A model generated the notes under the pieces. It worked only from the letters and a program-made list of their open reading frames with translations. It was not told where the DNA came from and ran no database searches. A stretch of DNA of 64,000 bases from Mycolicibacterium anyangense (GTDB taxonomy: Bacteria > Actinomycetota > Actinomycetes > Mycobacteriales > Mycobacteriaceae). Each line of letters begins with the position of its first letter. The stretch's first letter is position 1. The stretch covers positions 4,650,001 to 4,714,000 of the forward strand of contig NZ_AP022620.1 in assembly GCF_010731855.1 (NCBI RefSeq), read 5' to 3'. The translations under genes were made by a program, and so were the position numbers. Of this stretch, positions 16,459 to 25,661 are shown one piece after another.

Positions 16459-18252
16459 TCAGGACAGCCGGAACACCACCGTCCCGCCCATCCGCATGGG
16501 GCGGTAGTTCTTGACCACCCAGCGGGCGATGTCCATGCCGTTGGCGTCGTGGCGCAGTCGTCCACTGTCGACGTAGTAGCCGATCTTTCCGGCGTGCACC
16601 GCAGCGACGAACTCGTCGAGTGTAGGCACCGGGTCGTTGCTCCACCCGCCGATGGCCATCACTGCAGTGCCGGTGGCCAGCTCCAACGACGCTGCATCCT
16701 GCGAACCCGGCGTCGCTGCCGACCAGGGGGCGGGAGAGGCCCGGAGCAGGTCGGCAAGCCCCGGATCGACGTGCCCGGAACTGGCACCCATCGTGATGGT
16801 CTGGCTGAAGCGGTTTCCGACGGTGGGCCACACGGTGGCGGTGTGTGCGGCGTTCGGGATCGACCCGCTGTGCGGTGTCGCGGCCGTCGCCACCGAGAAG
16901 ATGGTGGGTCCGGCGACACCGGCCAGGAGCGCCACCGCGGCGGCCACCGGCGCTAGCCGGGGCCATTTCCACAACGCCACGGCCAGCAGCCCCACACCGG
17001 CTATCGCGGCCAGTGCGATAGCCCAGTGGCTCCACACCGGGCCCATCTTCGCGCGCTGGAGCAGAGCCACGCTCCACGCCGCCGCCGACACTCCCATCAC
17101 GACACCGGCGGGCCGGCTCCAGACCGCGGCCAGGCCGATCAACGCGCCGACCGCCGGTGCCAGGGCCACGGTGTAATAGGGGTGCACCATGCCCGTCATC
17201 CAGCTGAAGACCGCGGCGTTGACCACGAACCAGGTGGTCCACATCGTCAGGGCGGCGTTCTCCACCGCGGTGAGCCGGCCGCGCACAGCCAGGTAGACCC
17301 CGACGGCGATCGCCACCAGCACGGCGGGTAGCAGCCAGGAGATCTCGTATCCCATCTCCGCGGAGAACAACCGGATCGGGCCCGCATGGGTGCCCCATCC
17401 ACTCGGGTGCGCGTCGGCGGGATGCGGCCGATCCCCGCCGCCGCCGACGATGCGGTCCACCCCGTTGTAGCCCAGTGCCAGGTTGAGCACGTTGTCATCG
17501 GTGGAGCCGCCGATGTAGGGGCGTGACGCGGCCGGCCACAGCTGGACTACTGCCACCCACCACCCACAGGAAACCACAAGAGCGGCAAGGCAAATGAGGA
17601 CATCGAGGATCCGCCGGCCGCGTGTTGCCGGGGCGAACAACAGGTAGGCCAGCGCGAAGGCGGGCAGCACCATCAGCCCGGCCAGCATCTTGGTCAGGAA
17701 CGCGAAACCCAGGGCCACACCGACCAGGGCCAGCCAGCGCCACGATCCGGTCCGTACGGCTCGGACGAAGAAGTAGGCCGCCAGGGTGATCAGCAGCACC
17801 ATCAGGGCATCGGGATTGTTGTACCGGAACATCAGCGTGGCGGCCGGGGTCAGGGCCAGTACGGCCCCCGCGATCAGACCCGCGATCGCACCACGCGCCG
17901 GATCGTCGACCGTGCGGCGCGCTGTCGCGTACAGCAACCCGACGGCGGCCACCCCCATCACCGCCTGGGGAGCCAGCACGGCCCAGCTGTTCATCCCGAA
18001 CAGCCGCACCGACAACCCGGTGATCCACAACGAGGCCGGCGGCTTGTCCACGGTGATGAAGTTGTTCTGGTCCAGCGACCCGAAGAACCACGCCTTCCAA
18101 TTCTTCGCCCCGGACTGCGCCGCGGCAGCGTAGAAGGTGTTGCCGTAACCATTGATCGACAGGTTGCACAGGTAGAGCGCGGCCGTGGCGGCGAGCAGGC
18201 CGAACAGGGCGAAGCGGGGCCAGCGCAGAGTCACGGCAATACGGTGCCGCAC
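16459..18252 (-). CDS. Membrane mannosyl/arabinosyl-type glycosyltransferase (GT39/ArnT-like)
   Basis: 597 residues with about 10-11 hydrophobic segments. The first periplasmic loop contains NGYGNTFYAAAAQSG...WFFGSLDQNNFITVDKPP; the DKPP acidic motif and upstream acidic residues are typical of the PMT/ArnT glycosyltransferase superfamily, which uses polyprenyl-phosphate sugars. A soluble C-terminal domain (about 470-597) follows the last helix. Start GTG 18252 is 54 bp from the divergent tam gene. Members in actinobacteria modify envelope lipids, proteins or polysaccharides on the outer membrane face; acceptor and sugar are not predictable. I do not recall this gene between Rv0293c and tam in M. 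tuberculosis. Confidence 0.85.
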   Translation of the reverse strand: MRHRIAVTLRWPRFALFGLLAATAALYLCNLSINGYGNTFYAAAAQSGAKNWKAWFFGSLDQNNFITVDKPPASLWITGLSVRLFGMNSWAVLAPQAVMGVAAVGLLYATARRTVDDPARGAIAGLIAGAVLALTPAATLMFRYNNPDALMVLLITLAAYFFVRAVRTGSWRWLALVGVALGFAFLTKMLAGLMVLPAFALAYLLFAPATRGRRILDVLICLAALVVSCGWWVAVVQLWPAASRPYIGGSTDDNVLNLALGYNGVDRIVGGGGDRPHPADAHPSGWGTHAGPIRLFSAEMGYEISWLLPAVLVAIAVGVYLAVRGRLTAVENAALTMWTTWFVVNAAVFSWMTGMVHPYYTVALAPAVGALIGLAAVWSRPAGVVMGVSAAAWSVALLQRAKMGPVWSHWAIALAAIAGVGLLAVALWKWPRLAPVAAAVALLAGVAGPTIFSVATAATPHSGSIPNAAHTATVWPTVGNRFSQTITMGASSGHVDPGLADLLRASPAPWSAATPGSQDAASLELATGTAVMAIGGWSNDPVPTLDEFVAAVHAGKIGYYVDSGRLRHDANGMDIARWVVKNYRPMRMGGTVVFRLS

Positions 18253-18306
18253 CCTGCTGGGAAGTTGCTGTGAGTGCCGTGCCCGGGTGCGGCGTGGTCA
18301 ACTTGA

Positions 18307-19083
18307 ATGATGTGGGATCCGCAGACCTATCTGACGTTCGCCGACGAGCGTTCCCGGCCCTTCTACGATCTGCTCGCCCGGGTGAGCATCGAGGCGCCGC
18401 GCCGGGTGGTCGATCTGGGGTGCGGCCCGGGCAATCTCACCGAGCAGTTGATCCGGCGTTGGCCGGGCGCGATCGTCGAGGGCTTGGACAGTTCGCCGGA
18501 GATGGTTGCCGCCGCGCAGAAGCGGGGCATCGACGCCAGCCTCGGCGATGTATCGGGGTGGGTGCCGCGGCCGGACACCGATGTGGTGCTGAGCAACGCC
18601 GCGCTGCAGTGGGTGCCTGAGCACCGGGAGTTGCTGGCGAGTTGGGCTCGCCACCTTGCGCCCGGAGCCTGGATCGCCGTGCAGGTCCCCGGCAACTTCG
18701 ATGCCCCGTCGCACGCCGCCATCCGGCAGTTGGCCAGCAGCGAAGGGTGGTTGGAGTTGTTGCACGACATCCCGTTCCGGACGGGACAGGTCGTCGAATC
18801 ACCCACCGGCTACGCCGAACTGCTGACCGATGCCGGCTGCCGCGTCGACGCCTGGGAGACGACCTATCTGCATCAGCTCAGTGGTGCGGACGCGATTCTG
18901 AACTGGGTCACCGGGACTGCGCTGACGCCGGTCCGGGAACGGTTGACCGATGATCAGTGGGCGCAGTTCCGGGCAGAACTGGCCCCGATGATCGACGCGG
19001 AGTATCCGGTCCGGCGCGACGGCCTGGTGTTCTTCCCGTTCCGACGTATCTTCTTTGTCGCACAGGTCGATTCAGGTCGGTAG
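18307..19083 (+). CDS. tam: Trans-aconitate 2-methyltransferase
   Basis: 258 residues (257 if the second ATG at 18310, giving [18 protein letters not shown], is used). [22 protein letters not shown] near residue 35 is motif I of class I SAM methyltransferases. [11 protein letters not shown] is the acidic loop, and [10 protein letters not shown] near residue 100 is typical of Tam. It methylates trans-aconitate, relieving inhibition of the TCA cycle enzyme aconitase. The N-terminus WDPxxYLxFxxxRxRPFY is characteristic of the family. It corresponds to M. tuberculosis Rv0294. Its last 12 bp overlap the convergent Stf0 gene. Confidence 0.9.
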   Translation: MMWDPQTYLTFADERSRPFYDLLARVSIEAPRRVVDLGCGPGNLTEQLIRRWPGAIVEGLDSSPEMVAAAQKRGIDASLGDVSGWVPRPDTDVVLSNAALQWVPEHRELLASWARHLAPGAWIAVQVPGNFDAPSHAAIRQLASSEGWLELLHDIPFRTGQVVESPTGYAELLTDAGCRVDAWETTYLHQLSGADAILNWVTGTALTPVRERLTDDQWAQFRAELAPMIDAEYPVRRDGLVFFPFRRIFFVAQVDSGR

Positions 19084-19875
19084 TCCGAGCTTCTCGGCAT
19101 CAGCGCGGTAGCGGTCCACCCATTCGTCGGAGCGCTGGTCGGCCTGACGCTCCAGCACCGGCGCCGGAGCCAGCCGCGGATCCTGGCCCAGCGCTTCGAG
19201 GATCTGTGCGACGACCTGAGTCAGATTGCGCCACAACACCGGATACGGCACGTCGATCGGGTGGACGTCTTCCTCGACGAACCACTGCCGCCAGCCCTCC
19301 TCCTGGGCTCGCAGCATCGTCACCACATGGGCGATCGCGCCGGCGTGGTACTCAGCCCTGGCGTCGCGCACCGGATCCGGGCGGCCCCGCCAGACCCGGG
19401 TCTGCACCGCCCGCCAGAACGACACCGCCTGGGAGATCACGTCCGGGCGGTAGACGTGGATCAGCACCGGGTCGCTGCCGACGACGTCGCGGATCGCCGA
19501 GAGCAGACCTGACCCGGACCGGTCCGGCAGATCCTTGGCGCGGCTGAGCAGGAGCGGAGTCTGGTTCCACATCAGCTTGCCGCCCCAGATGCCGTTGGGG
19601 GTGCGGCCCACGGTGCGGATGTAGTCACGCCAGATCTCCGCGGGCGCCAGGTCCGGCTTACCCTCGATCAAGGGGTCGAGCAGACGCAGGATCGATTCGT
19701 CGTCGACTTCGGCGAACCATTCCCGCGGTTGCGGGGACATGCTCGTCGTCGGTAGGTACTGGAAGAACTCGGCGGGTTCACCGGCCACCCCGGTGGCGCG
19801 CAGTGATTCGACCAACAATGTGCTGCCGCTTCGTTGGGAGGCCAGCACCAAGTACGCGGAGGCGGGCTCGGGCAT
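19072..19875 (-). CDS. Stf0-type sulfotransferase
   Basis: 267 residues. [21 protein letters not shown] at about 9-29 is the PAPS 5'-phosphosulfate-binding loop of Stf0 trehalose 2-sulfotransferase-like enzymes, followed by [31 protein letters not shown] around residue 150 matches the 3'-phosphate-binding region. Stf0 of M. tuberculosis (Rv0295c) sulfates trehalose at the first step of sulfolipid-1; the orthologue occupies the same position beside tam and a sulfatase. Whether this host makes sulfolipid is not shown here, as no Pks2/PapA cluster is in the window. The neighbouring sulfatase may reverse or edit sulfation. Confidence 0.9.
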   Translation of the reverse strand: MPEPASAYLVLASQRSGSTLLVESLRATGVAGEPAEFFQYLPTTSMSPQPREWFAEVDDESILRLLDPLIEGKPDLAPAEIWRDYIRTVGRTPNGIWGGKLMWNQTPLLLSRAKDLPDRSGSGLLSAIRDVVGSDPVLIHVYRPDVISQAVSFWRAVQTRVWRGRPDPVRDARAEYHAGAIAHVVTMLRAQEEGWRQWFVEEDVHPIDVPYPVLWRNLTQVVAQILEALGQDPRLAPAPVLERQADQRSDEWVDRYRADAEKLGLPT

Positions 19876-19941
19876 GCGCAGAGCCTAACCGCACTCGAGC
19901 ACGCGCGCTTCGGGGCCCGTTTTAACTCGCTGTGACGAAAA

Positions 19942-21357
19942 TTATTGTGCGAAGCCAACTTCGTCGTCGATGCCGCGTTCGACGGCAGTCGCCGAGCGGC
20001 TGGTCAGCGTGATGCCGTGGATCTGGAAGTAGGTCTCGGTGTAGCGGGCGGCGATCCGGGTTCCGGCGAACTCCGAGGGGATCACGTCACCGGTCTGCTG
20101 CCGCCAGTCGTTGAGCCGGGCGGCCAGTTCGTCGGCGATCTTCTCGGCGTCGTCGGTGACCTCGCCGACGAGGAGGTTGGTGGTCTCGGTCGGGTCGGCG
20201 ATCAGGTCGTAGAGTTCGCGCGCCGGCCGGGGCGCGTGGATGAACGGTTCGACTGCCTGACCGGATGCGCTTTCCTCGATGTCCAGTGGCAGGTCGAGCA
20301 GCGGGCGCTGCGCGTAGTTCTCGATGTAGCTGTATTCCTTGGTGCGGATGGCGCGAATCGGGTCGAACGAGTCGTGGAACGTCTTCTCGGTGTAGACGTG
20401 ATCGCGGACTTCTTCCGGATCATCCTGTTGTGCAACGATTTTCGCGGCGTGGGAGAGGCCGTCGATGTCATTGCCTGGGGTGACGCCGACGAGTTCCAAC
20501 AGGGTGGGCAGCAGATCGACCCCGCTGAACAGATGGTCGTAGACCTGGGCGGAGCGGCCCAGTCGCAGCGGGGGGCGGATGATCAGTGCGATACCGGTGC
20601 CGGCGTCGTACAGGGTGGATTTGGCGCGCGGGAATGCCGGGCCGTGGTCGGTCATGAACACCACCCAGGTGCTCTGGTCCAGGCCCGTCTCGGCCAGAGT
20701 GCCGAGCAGGCGGCCGACGGCGGCGTCGGCCACGGCGATCGAGCCGTAGAACTCGGCCAGATCATCGCGGACCTCGGGGGTGTCGGGTAGCGAGTCGGGC
20801 ACCTCGACGTCTGCGGTGTCGGCCGGCTCGTAGCGTTCCCGTGGATAGGGCCGGTGCGTCTCGAAGAAGCCCGCGGTCAGCAGGAAGGGTATGCCCTCCT
20901 CGATGGGGGCGCTGTCGACCAGCCACTCCTGGGCCCGCTGCACCACGTACTCGCAGTAGGAGTTGGAAACGTCGAATTCGTCGAAGCCCAGCCGGGCCGG
21001 GAACGACGTCTCGTGCTGCATACCGAAGAGAGCCGAATACCAGCCGTGCTCATGCAGGATCTGCGGAAGGGTACGAACACCCGGGCGGTACTCGAAACCA
21101 TGGTGGGCCAGCCCGACCAGGCCGTTGCTGTGCGGGTAGCGGCCGGTGAACAGCGACCCGCGCGACGGCGAGCACAGCGGGGCGGTGGCATGCGCGCGGG
21201 TGAACAGGATGCCCTCGGCGGCCAGCTGGTCCAGATGCGGACTGGCGACACCGTCGTAGCCGTAGGCTCCCAGACAACGGCCCAGGTCATGCCAATGGAC
21301 GATCAGCACGTTGTCCGGTTGCGGCTGGCTCACGCGACTTGCTCCCGTTCCGTTCAT
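19942..21357 (-). CDS. Type I sulfatase (Rv0296c-like)
   Basis: 471 residues. Cys62 in APLCSPSRGSLFTGRYPHSN is the formylglycine nucleophile motif CxPSR. NVLIVHWHDLGRCLGAYG near the N-terminus and VFMTDHGPAFPRAKST near residue 235 supply metal-binding residues. It resembles heparan N-sulfatase-like bacterial enzymes in length. No signal peptide, so probably cytosolic. It lies 66 bp upstream of the Stf0 gene in the same direction and corresponds to M. tuberculosis Rv0296c. Its activity also needs the formylglycine-generating enzyme, which is not in the window. Confidence 0.9.
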   Translation of the reverse strand: MNGTGASRVSQPQPDNVLIVHWHDLGRCLGAYGYDGVASPHLDQLAAEGILFTRAHATAPLCSPSRGSLFTGRYPHSNGLVGLAHHGFEYRPGVRTLPQILHEHGWYSALFGMQHETSFPARLGFDEFDVSNSYCEYVVQRAQEWLVDSAPIEEGIPFLLTAGFFETHRPYPRERYEPADTADVEVPDSLPDTPEVRDDLAEFYGSIAVADAAVGRLLGTLAETGLDQSTWVVFMTDHGPAFPRAKSTLYDAGTGIALIIRPPLRLGRSAQVYDHLFSGVDLLPTLLELVGVTPGNDIDGLSHAAKIVAQQDDPEEVRDHVYTEKTFHDSFDPIRAIRTKEYSYIENYAQRPLLDLPLDIEESASGQAVEPFIHAPRPARELYDLIADPTETTNLLVGEVTDDAEKIADELAARLNDWRQQTGDVIPSEFAGTRIAARYTETYFQIHGITLTSRSATAVERGIDDEVGFAQ

Positions 21358-21522
21358 TCGGTTCTAGCTTGCCTGGCGGTGCGAGGCTGCCCCAGGCCGG
21401 TCCCCGCGCACAAGGGTTTTGCACAGCCCGATTACCTGGCGTTTCCTCCACCGCAGAAGGCCGAATGTAACCCTACGTTTGCTCACAGGCAGCATTTCAG
21501 GTGTCGCGTTACGCTCGCGGAG

Positions 21523-22188
21523 ATGACATTGCGAACACGCTGGGCGGTCATCGCGGCGGTAGGCGCCGTGATCGTCTACGCCGCGATGTGGATCGGCTAC
21601 GTCCAGAACTGGGCGTGGCTGGACAGCGTGGACACCGAGTCGCTGCGGTTCTTCTACGATTTCGGGGCGACCCGTTCCGGCTGGGTGTCGTTCTGGAACA
21701 TTTTCTGTACGGTGTTCGGCCCCACCGGGTTTCGCCTCATGGCGCTGGTTCTGGTGGTGGTCGCGGTGCTGCGCCGTGACCTGCGGACCGCGTTGTTCCT
21801 GGTGCTCAGTGTCGGGATGACGGGCCTGGTCACGGAGGTGTTCAAGCGGATCGCCGGGCGGCCGCGGCCGGTGACGGCGATGACAGAGGCCACCTCGTCC
21901 TCGTTTCCGTCCGGGCATGCGCTTGGTGTGATGGTGGGGGTGCTGGCCATCCTGACCGTGCTGTGGCCGCGGCTTGCGGGGCTGCGCATCCCCTTGGCGG
22001 TGATCGGGGCGGTGCTGATCGTCATGGTCGGGGTGGGCCGGGTGGTCCTCAATGTCCACCACCCGTCGGACGTGGTCGCGGGATGGGCGCTGGGCTACGT
22101 CTATTACCTGCTGTGTGTGCGGCTGGTATCGCCGCGACCGGTCACGGCAGCGGCCGAAAGACCGGCAGAACTCGATACCGTGCGGTGA
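21523..22188 (+). CDS. PAP2-family membrane phosphatase (Rv0308-like)
   Basis: 221 residues with six hydrophobic segments. The three PAP2 motifs are in order: KRIAGRPRP (about 107-115), SSFPSGHA (about 127-134) and RVVLNVHHPSDVVAG (about 172-186). Family enzymes hydrolyse phosphatidate, polyprenyl diphosphates or related lipid phosphates at the membrane. ATG 21523 (MTLRTRWAV) follows a short GCGGAG Shine-Dalgarno; the open frame extending back to 20854 is antisense to the sulfatase. Its 3' end overlaps by 47 bp the convergent gene for a PAP2-diacylglycerol kinase fusion. Confidence 0.88.
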   Translation: MTLRTRWAVIAAVGAVIVYAAMWIGYVQNWAWLDSVDTESLRFFYDFGATRSGWVSFWNIFCTVFGPTGFRLMALVLVVVAVLRRDLRTALFLVLSVGMTGLVTEVFKRIAGRPRPVTAMTEATSSSFPSGHALGVMVGVLAILTVLWPRLAGLRIPLAVIGAVLIVMVGVGRVVLNVHHPSDVVAGWALGYVYYLLCVRLVSPRPVTAAAERPAELDTVR

Positions 22189-23635
22189 AGCTGGCCTTGT
22201 CGTAGGTGCTGCCCACCTCGCCGTCACGGGCGATCGGGGTGGGGCCGTCGACGGCCTCGAAGGAGAATTCCGGGACCTGCATCTCGTGGTAGAGCGGGCT
22301 GCGTTCGAGGCGGCCCAGCGCCAGGGCGGCGAGGATCCGCAATCGACTCAGCCGGCGTCCGGTCTCCAGGATGCGGATGTCGATGAGGCCGTCGTCCATC
22401 CGGGTGCGCCGGGCCGGGGCGAAGCCTGACGGCAGGTAGACCGAGTTGCCCAAGAAGAACAGCGAGGTCTCCAGGGTCTTGTTGTCGTAGCGGATACGCA
22501 CGGGCTTCTCGCTGCGCAAGGTGTGCAGCATCGCGTACAGGCCGGCCAGTGGTTTTCCGATCTTGTGCTCGAGCTTCTCGCGGGTACGCACGAACTGCGG
22601 GTAGGAGCCGATGCTGGCGGTGTTGATCACCGTCTTGTCCTCGTTGAGGCACACCAGGTCGACGCAGGAGACGCTGCCGGTGCGGATCGCATTGACGGTG
22701 CGCTCGACAGTGTCGCAGCCGATGTCCTTGGCGAAGTGGTTGAACGTCCCGGCCGGGAACACGGCGAGCGGCAATCCCGCGTCGACGGCCACCGCCGCCG
22801 CACACGACACCGTCCCGTCACCCCCGCCGACGGCGAGCACCTCGGCGCGCTGGGCGGCCTGCCGCAGCACCTCCTCGGGGGCGTCGTCTTCTCCGAGCTC
22901 GACGATGTCTGCCTTGGGCAGCTTGGCGCGGACCTCGTCGATCACCCGGGCTCCGGTGCCGCTGCCCGATGCGGGGTTGACCACCAGGACCACCCCGTCG
23001 CCGTCGGGCCGTTGGGGGGTGTCGACAACGAGCGGCTCGGTGGACGGAAGTTTGGCGGGCACGATCGGCGGTACCAGCCGTCCGCCCAGCACGGCGATGG
23101 CCGCCCCGATGCCGAACCCGGCGAAGACGTCGCCCGGATAGTGGGCGCCGGTGGCCACCCGGGACAGGCCGACCAGACCAGCCAGCAGGGCCAGGCCCAA
23201 TCCGACCGGGGGGCTTTCCAGTCCGACACCCACGGCGAACGCCGCAGCGCTGGCCGAATGGCCGGACGGCAGCGAGTTCGACGTCGGCATCCGCCGCGCC
23301 CGGCGCACCAAGGGGACCAGCGTCCGGTTGGGCCGGTCCCGCTTCCACACCCGCTTGGCCACCTGGTTGGTGACCAGACTGGTCACCGCCAGCGTTACCA
23401 CCCCTCTGCCGGCACCCCGGCGCACCGACGGCGAACCCGTCGCGGCCAGGCCTGAGGCGATGCCCAGCCACAGCTTGGAGTGATCGGCCGCGCGGGTCAG
23501 GATCGGCATCGCCTTGTCCAACAGCACGCTCGGTGATTCGGCGACAGCCTCGAAGACTTCCCGGTCGAGGGTGCCCAGCCCCTTGGTGATCTGACGGATG
23601 CCCTGACCTTCAAGCACGCTTCGCGACGTCATCAA
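22142..23635 (-). CDS. Bifunctional PAP2 phosphatase-diacylglycerol kinase fusion
   Basis: 497 residues. The N-terminal part (about 1-190) is a PAP2 phosphatase with KRVWKRDRPNR, NSLPSGHSAS and SRVATGAHYPGDV. The C-terminal part (about 210-497) is a DAGK/sphingosine-kinase-like lipid kinase with VVNPASGSGTGARV, VLAVGGGDGTVSCAAA and FPAGTFNHFAKDIG. One chain could therefore both remove phosphate from and add phosphate to a lipid, for example phosphatidate and diacylglycerol or a polyprenol. The fusion is known in actinobacteria; the substrates are not known here. Its end overlaps the PAP2 gene on the other strand by 47 bp. Confidence 0.88.
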   Translation of the reverse strand: MMTSRSVLEGQGIRQITKGLGTLDREVFEAVAESPSVLLDKAMPILTRAADHSKLWLGIASGLAATGSPSVRRGAGRGVVTLAVTSLVTNQVAKRVWKRDRPNRTLVPLVRRARRMPTSNSLPSGHSASAAAFAVGVGLESPPVGLGLALLAGLVGLSRVATGAHYPGDVFAGFGIGAAIAVLGGRLVPPIVPAKLPSTEPLVVDTPQRPDGDGVVLVVNPASGSGTGARVIDEVRAKLPKADIVELGEDDAPEEVLRQAAQRAEVLAVGGGDGTVSCAAAVAVDAGLPLAVFPAGTFNHFAKDIGCDTVERTVNAIRTGSVSCVDLVCLNEDKTVINTASIGSYPQFVRTREKLEHKIGKPLAGLYAMLHTLRSEKPVRIRYDNKTLETSLFFLGNSVYLPSGFAPARRTRMDDGLIDIRILETGRRLSRLRILAALALGRLERSPLYHEMQVPEFSFEAVDGPTPIARDGEVGSTYDKASFTARYRVLPVFRPLP

Positions 23636-23738
23636 TCCAACGTAGCCGGACCGTTCTTCGACACGATGGTCAATTTCGCCTCGGCTCCAAGGTTATGGGT
23701 GTCCAATCTCTGGGGGATTTCCGGCGAAGGGACGAGTC

Positions 23739-25661
23739 ATGAGTTGTGCCAGGTATGTCGGTCGGGTCGGCGGTTTGGCTGTGGCCCTCGGTGTCGGGTT
23801 GGCCATCGCCACTGCGACGTCGGCGACGAGTAGTGCTGACACCGGCTCGACGGGCTCGTCGAGCACCCACGGCAGCTCGGCACGCACCGGTGGCGCAGCC
23901 ACGCACAAGGCCGCGACTGCGTCGTCGCACCAGACCATCACCCAGGCCTATGTTGCAGGCGGCGCCAGTCCCAGCCCGCAGGATCCCGCGACGCCGGCCC
24001 AGGCCCTGGCGGCCGCCGTCACCGAGGTGGTGCGTCGCGACGTGGGACGCAGTGCGCGGACGTCGGTCGGCGCGGTCCGCACGGCAGCCGTCGTCACCAC
24101 CCCGACACCGGTGCTCAGCAGCGGCAACCTCCTGATCAACGGAGGAGCCGAGGTGGGCGATCCGTCGCTGTCCGGCTACAGCTCGGTCACCGTGCCCGGC
24201 TGGTCGGTGACCGGTACGCCCACGGTGATCCAGTACGGCACGCTGCGGCGGTTGCCCGGATTCCTGGGTGCCATGGGCCCGACGCTGCCCGCCTTCCTGA
24301 GCTTCCCGCAGACCGCTCCCGCCGGTGCGGGCAATCAGTTCTTCGGTGGCGGCAACGTGGCCAGTTCGTCGCTGTCGCAGACCGTGGACCTCAGCGGCGC
24401 GGCGACCGCCATCGACCACACCGCCGACCCGAACGCCGCCGGTGTGGCGTTCGCGTTGAGCGCGGAACTGGGTGGGTACCTCATCGACCCATCCCGGGCA
24501 TCGGTCAAGGTCACCTTCCTCGATGCCAACAAGGGCTACCTGGGTAGTGCCGACATCGGTCCGGTGACTGCACTGAATCGCTTCCTGCAGACAGGTTTTC
24601 AGGAGCGTGATACCACCGGCTATATCCCGGTGGGAACCCGCAGTGCCCAGATCGTGGTGAGCTTCAAGGATCTCAACCCGGTGCTGGGTAACTACAACAA
24701 CGCCTACGCCGACAACGTCTCGTTCAGCGTCCAGTCGACGGACGTAGCGCCGGCCGGGCTGACGGTACCGACGTCGAACGTCGGTTCGCTGGACCACGTC
24801 TTCCTGGTCTACATGGAAAACCATGGCGTCGGTGACATCATCGGAAGCCCGAACGCGCCGTACATCAACAGCTTGATCAACGCCTACGGCTATGCGCAGA
24901 ACTACTACGCGCTGACCCATCCGAGCATGCCGAACTACTGGCCGATTCTCGGCGGCTCTGACTTCGGGCTGAACTACAACTGCGCGGCGCAATGTTTCAA
25001 CGAGCCCAACCTGATCAACCAGAACCCGGGTTTGACGTGGGCCGCCTACCAGGACGGCGGCGGCGGGTACAGCCTGCCCAACGACCGCACACCGTTCCTG
25101 GCCTTCACCGACATCTACAACGACCCGACAACCGGGGCCAAGATCCGTGATATCTCGGCGCTGCAGACCGATCTCAACGGCAACCCAGCCGACGTGGCCA
25201 AGTTCAACTGGATCGCCGGTGACGACGACACCAACATGGAGGGGCCGACAAGCGGGCTGACCGGCATCCTGAACTGGGCCGCCAGCCAACTCACTACGCA
25301 CCAGTACAACATCGCCGCCGGTGACAAGCTCATGCAGCAGCAGTTGTCGGCGGTCTTCAACTCCGAGGTGTGGAAAGACCCCAATACCAAGAGTGCGGTC
25401 TTCCTGACTTTCGACGAGGACTACAACAACATCTCGTGGGGCATCGGCAACGAGGGCAATCACGTGGTGATGGTGGTGATCCCGTCGCCGGGCGCGTTGG
25501 CCAGCCCGACCAACCCGGACGGGATGAAGGGCGGGGCGTTCATCGCGACGGACTACTACAACCACTACAGCCTGCAGCGCACCATCGAATTAGCTTTGGG
25601 GCTGGGCACTTTGACCAACAACGACAAGTACGCACAGCCCATGAACGAGTTCTGGGTGTAG
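23739..25661 (+). CDS. Secreted phosphoesterase/acid phosphatase with N-terminal binding-like domain
   Basis: 640 residues. Residues 1-30 form a signal peptide with the pattern YVGRVGGLAVALGVGLAIA, followed by a Ser/Thr/Ala-rich linker to about residue 95. Residues about 125-335 form a beta-rich region opening with NLLINGGAEVGD, like carbohydrate-binding or DUF642-type modules. Residues about 345-640 form a phosphoesterase domain of the phospholipase C/acid phosphatase family, with HVFLVYMENHGVGDI, THPSMPNYWPILGGSDFG, FNWIAGDDDTNMEG, FLTFDEDYNN and a final GNEGNHVVMVVI. It should hydrolyse phosphate esters outside the membrane. Its stop abuts the convergent type VII-associated gene. The same signal-peptide pattern recurs in the exported protein at 46391-47320. 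Confidence 0.83.
   Translation: MSCARYVGRVGGLAVALGVGLAIATATSATSSADTGSTGSSSTHGSSARTGGAATHKAATASSHQTITQAYVAGGASPSPQDPATPAQALAAAVTEVVRRDVGRSARTSVGAVRTAAVVTTPTPVLSSGNLLINGGAEVGDPSLSGYSSVTVPGWSVTGTPTVIQYGTLRRLPGFLGAMGPTLPAFLSFPQTAPAGAGNQFFGGGNVASSSLSQTVDLSGAATAIDHTADPNAAGVAFALSAELGGYLIDPSRASVKVTFLDANKGYLGSADIGPVTALNRFLQTGFQERDTTGYIPVGTRSAQIVVSFKDLNPVLGNYNNAYADNVSFSVQSTDVAPAGLTVPTSNVGSLDHVFLVYMENHGVGDIIGSPNAPYINSLINAYGYAQNYYALTHPSMPNYWPILGGSDFGLNYNCAAQCFNEPNLINQNPGLTWAAYQDGGGGYSLPNDRTPFLAFTDIYNDPTTGAKIRDISALQTDLNGNPADVAKFNWIAGDDDTNMEGPTSGLTGILNWAASQLTTHQYNIAAGDKLMQQQLSAVFNSEVWKDPNTKSAVFLTFDEDYNNISWGIGNEGNHVVMVVIPSPGALASPTNPDGMKGGAFIATDYYNHYSLQRTIELALGLGTLTNNDKYAQPMNEFWV

Noticed and set aside
20854..21522. 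N-terminal extension of the PAP2 gene back to 20854
   Set aside because: It is antisense to the sulfatase and lacks membrane or family character; ATG 21523 gives a normal PAP2 protein.
23670..25565. Leftward open frame of 631 codons opposite the phosphoesterase
   Set aside because: Antisense to a clear secreted enzyme, no motif, composition typical of shadow frames.
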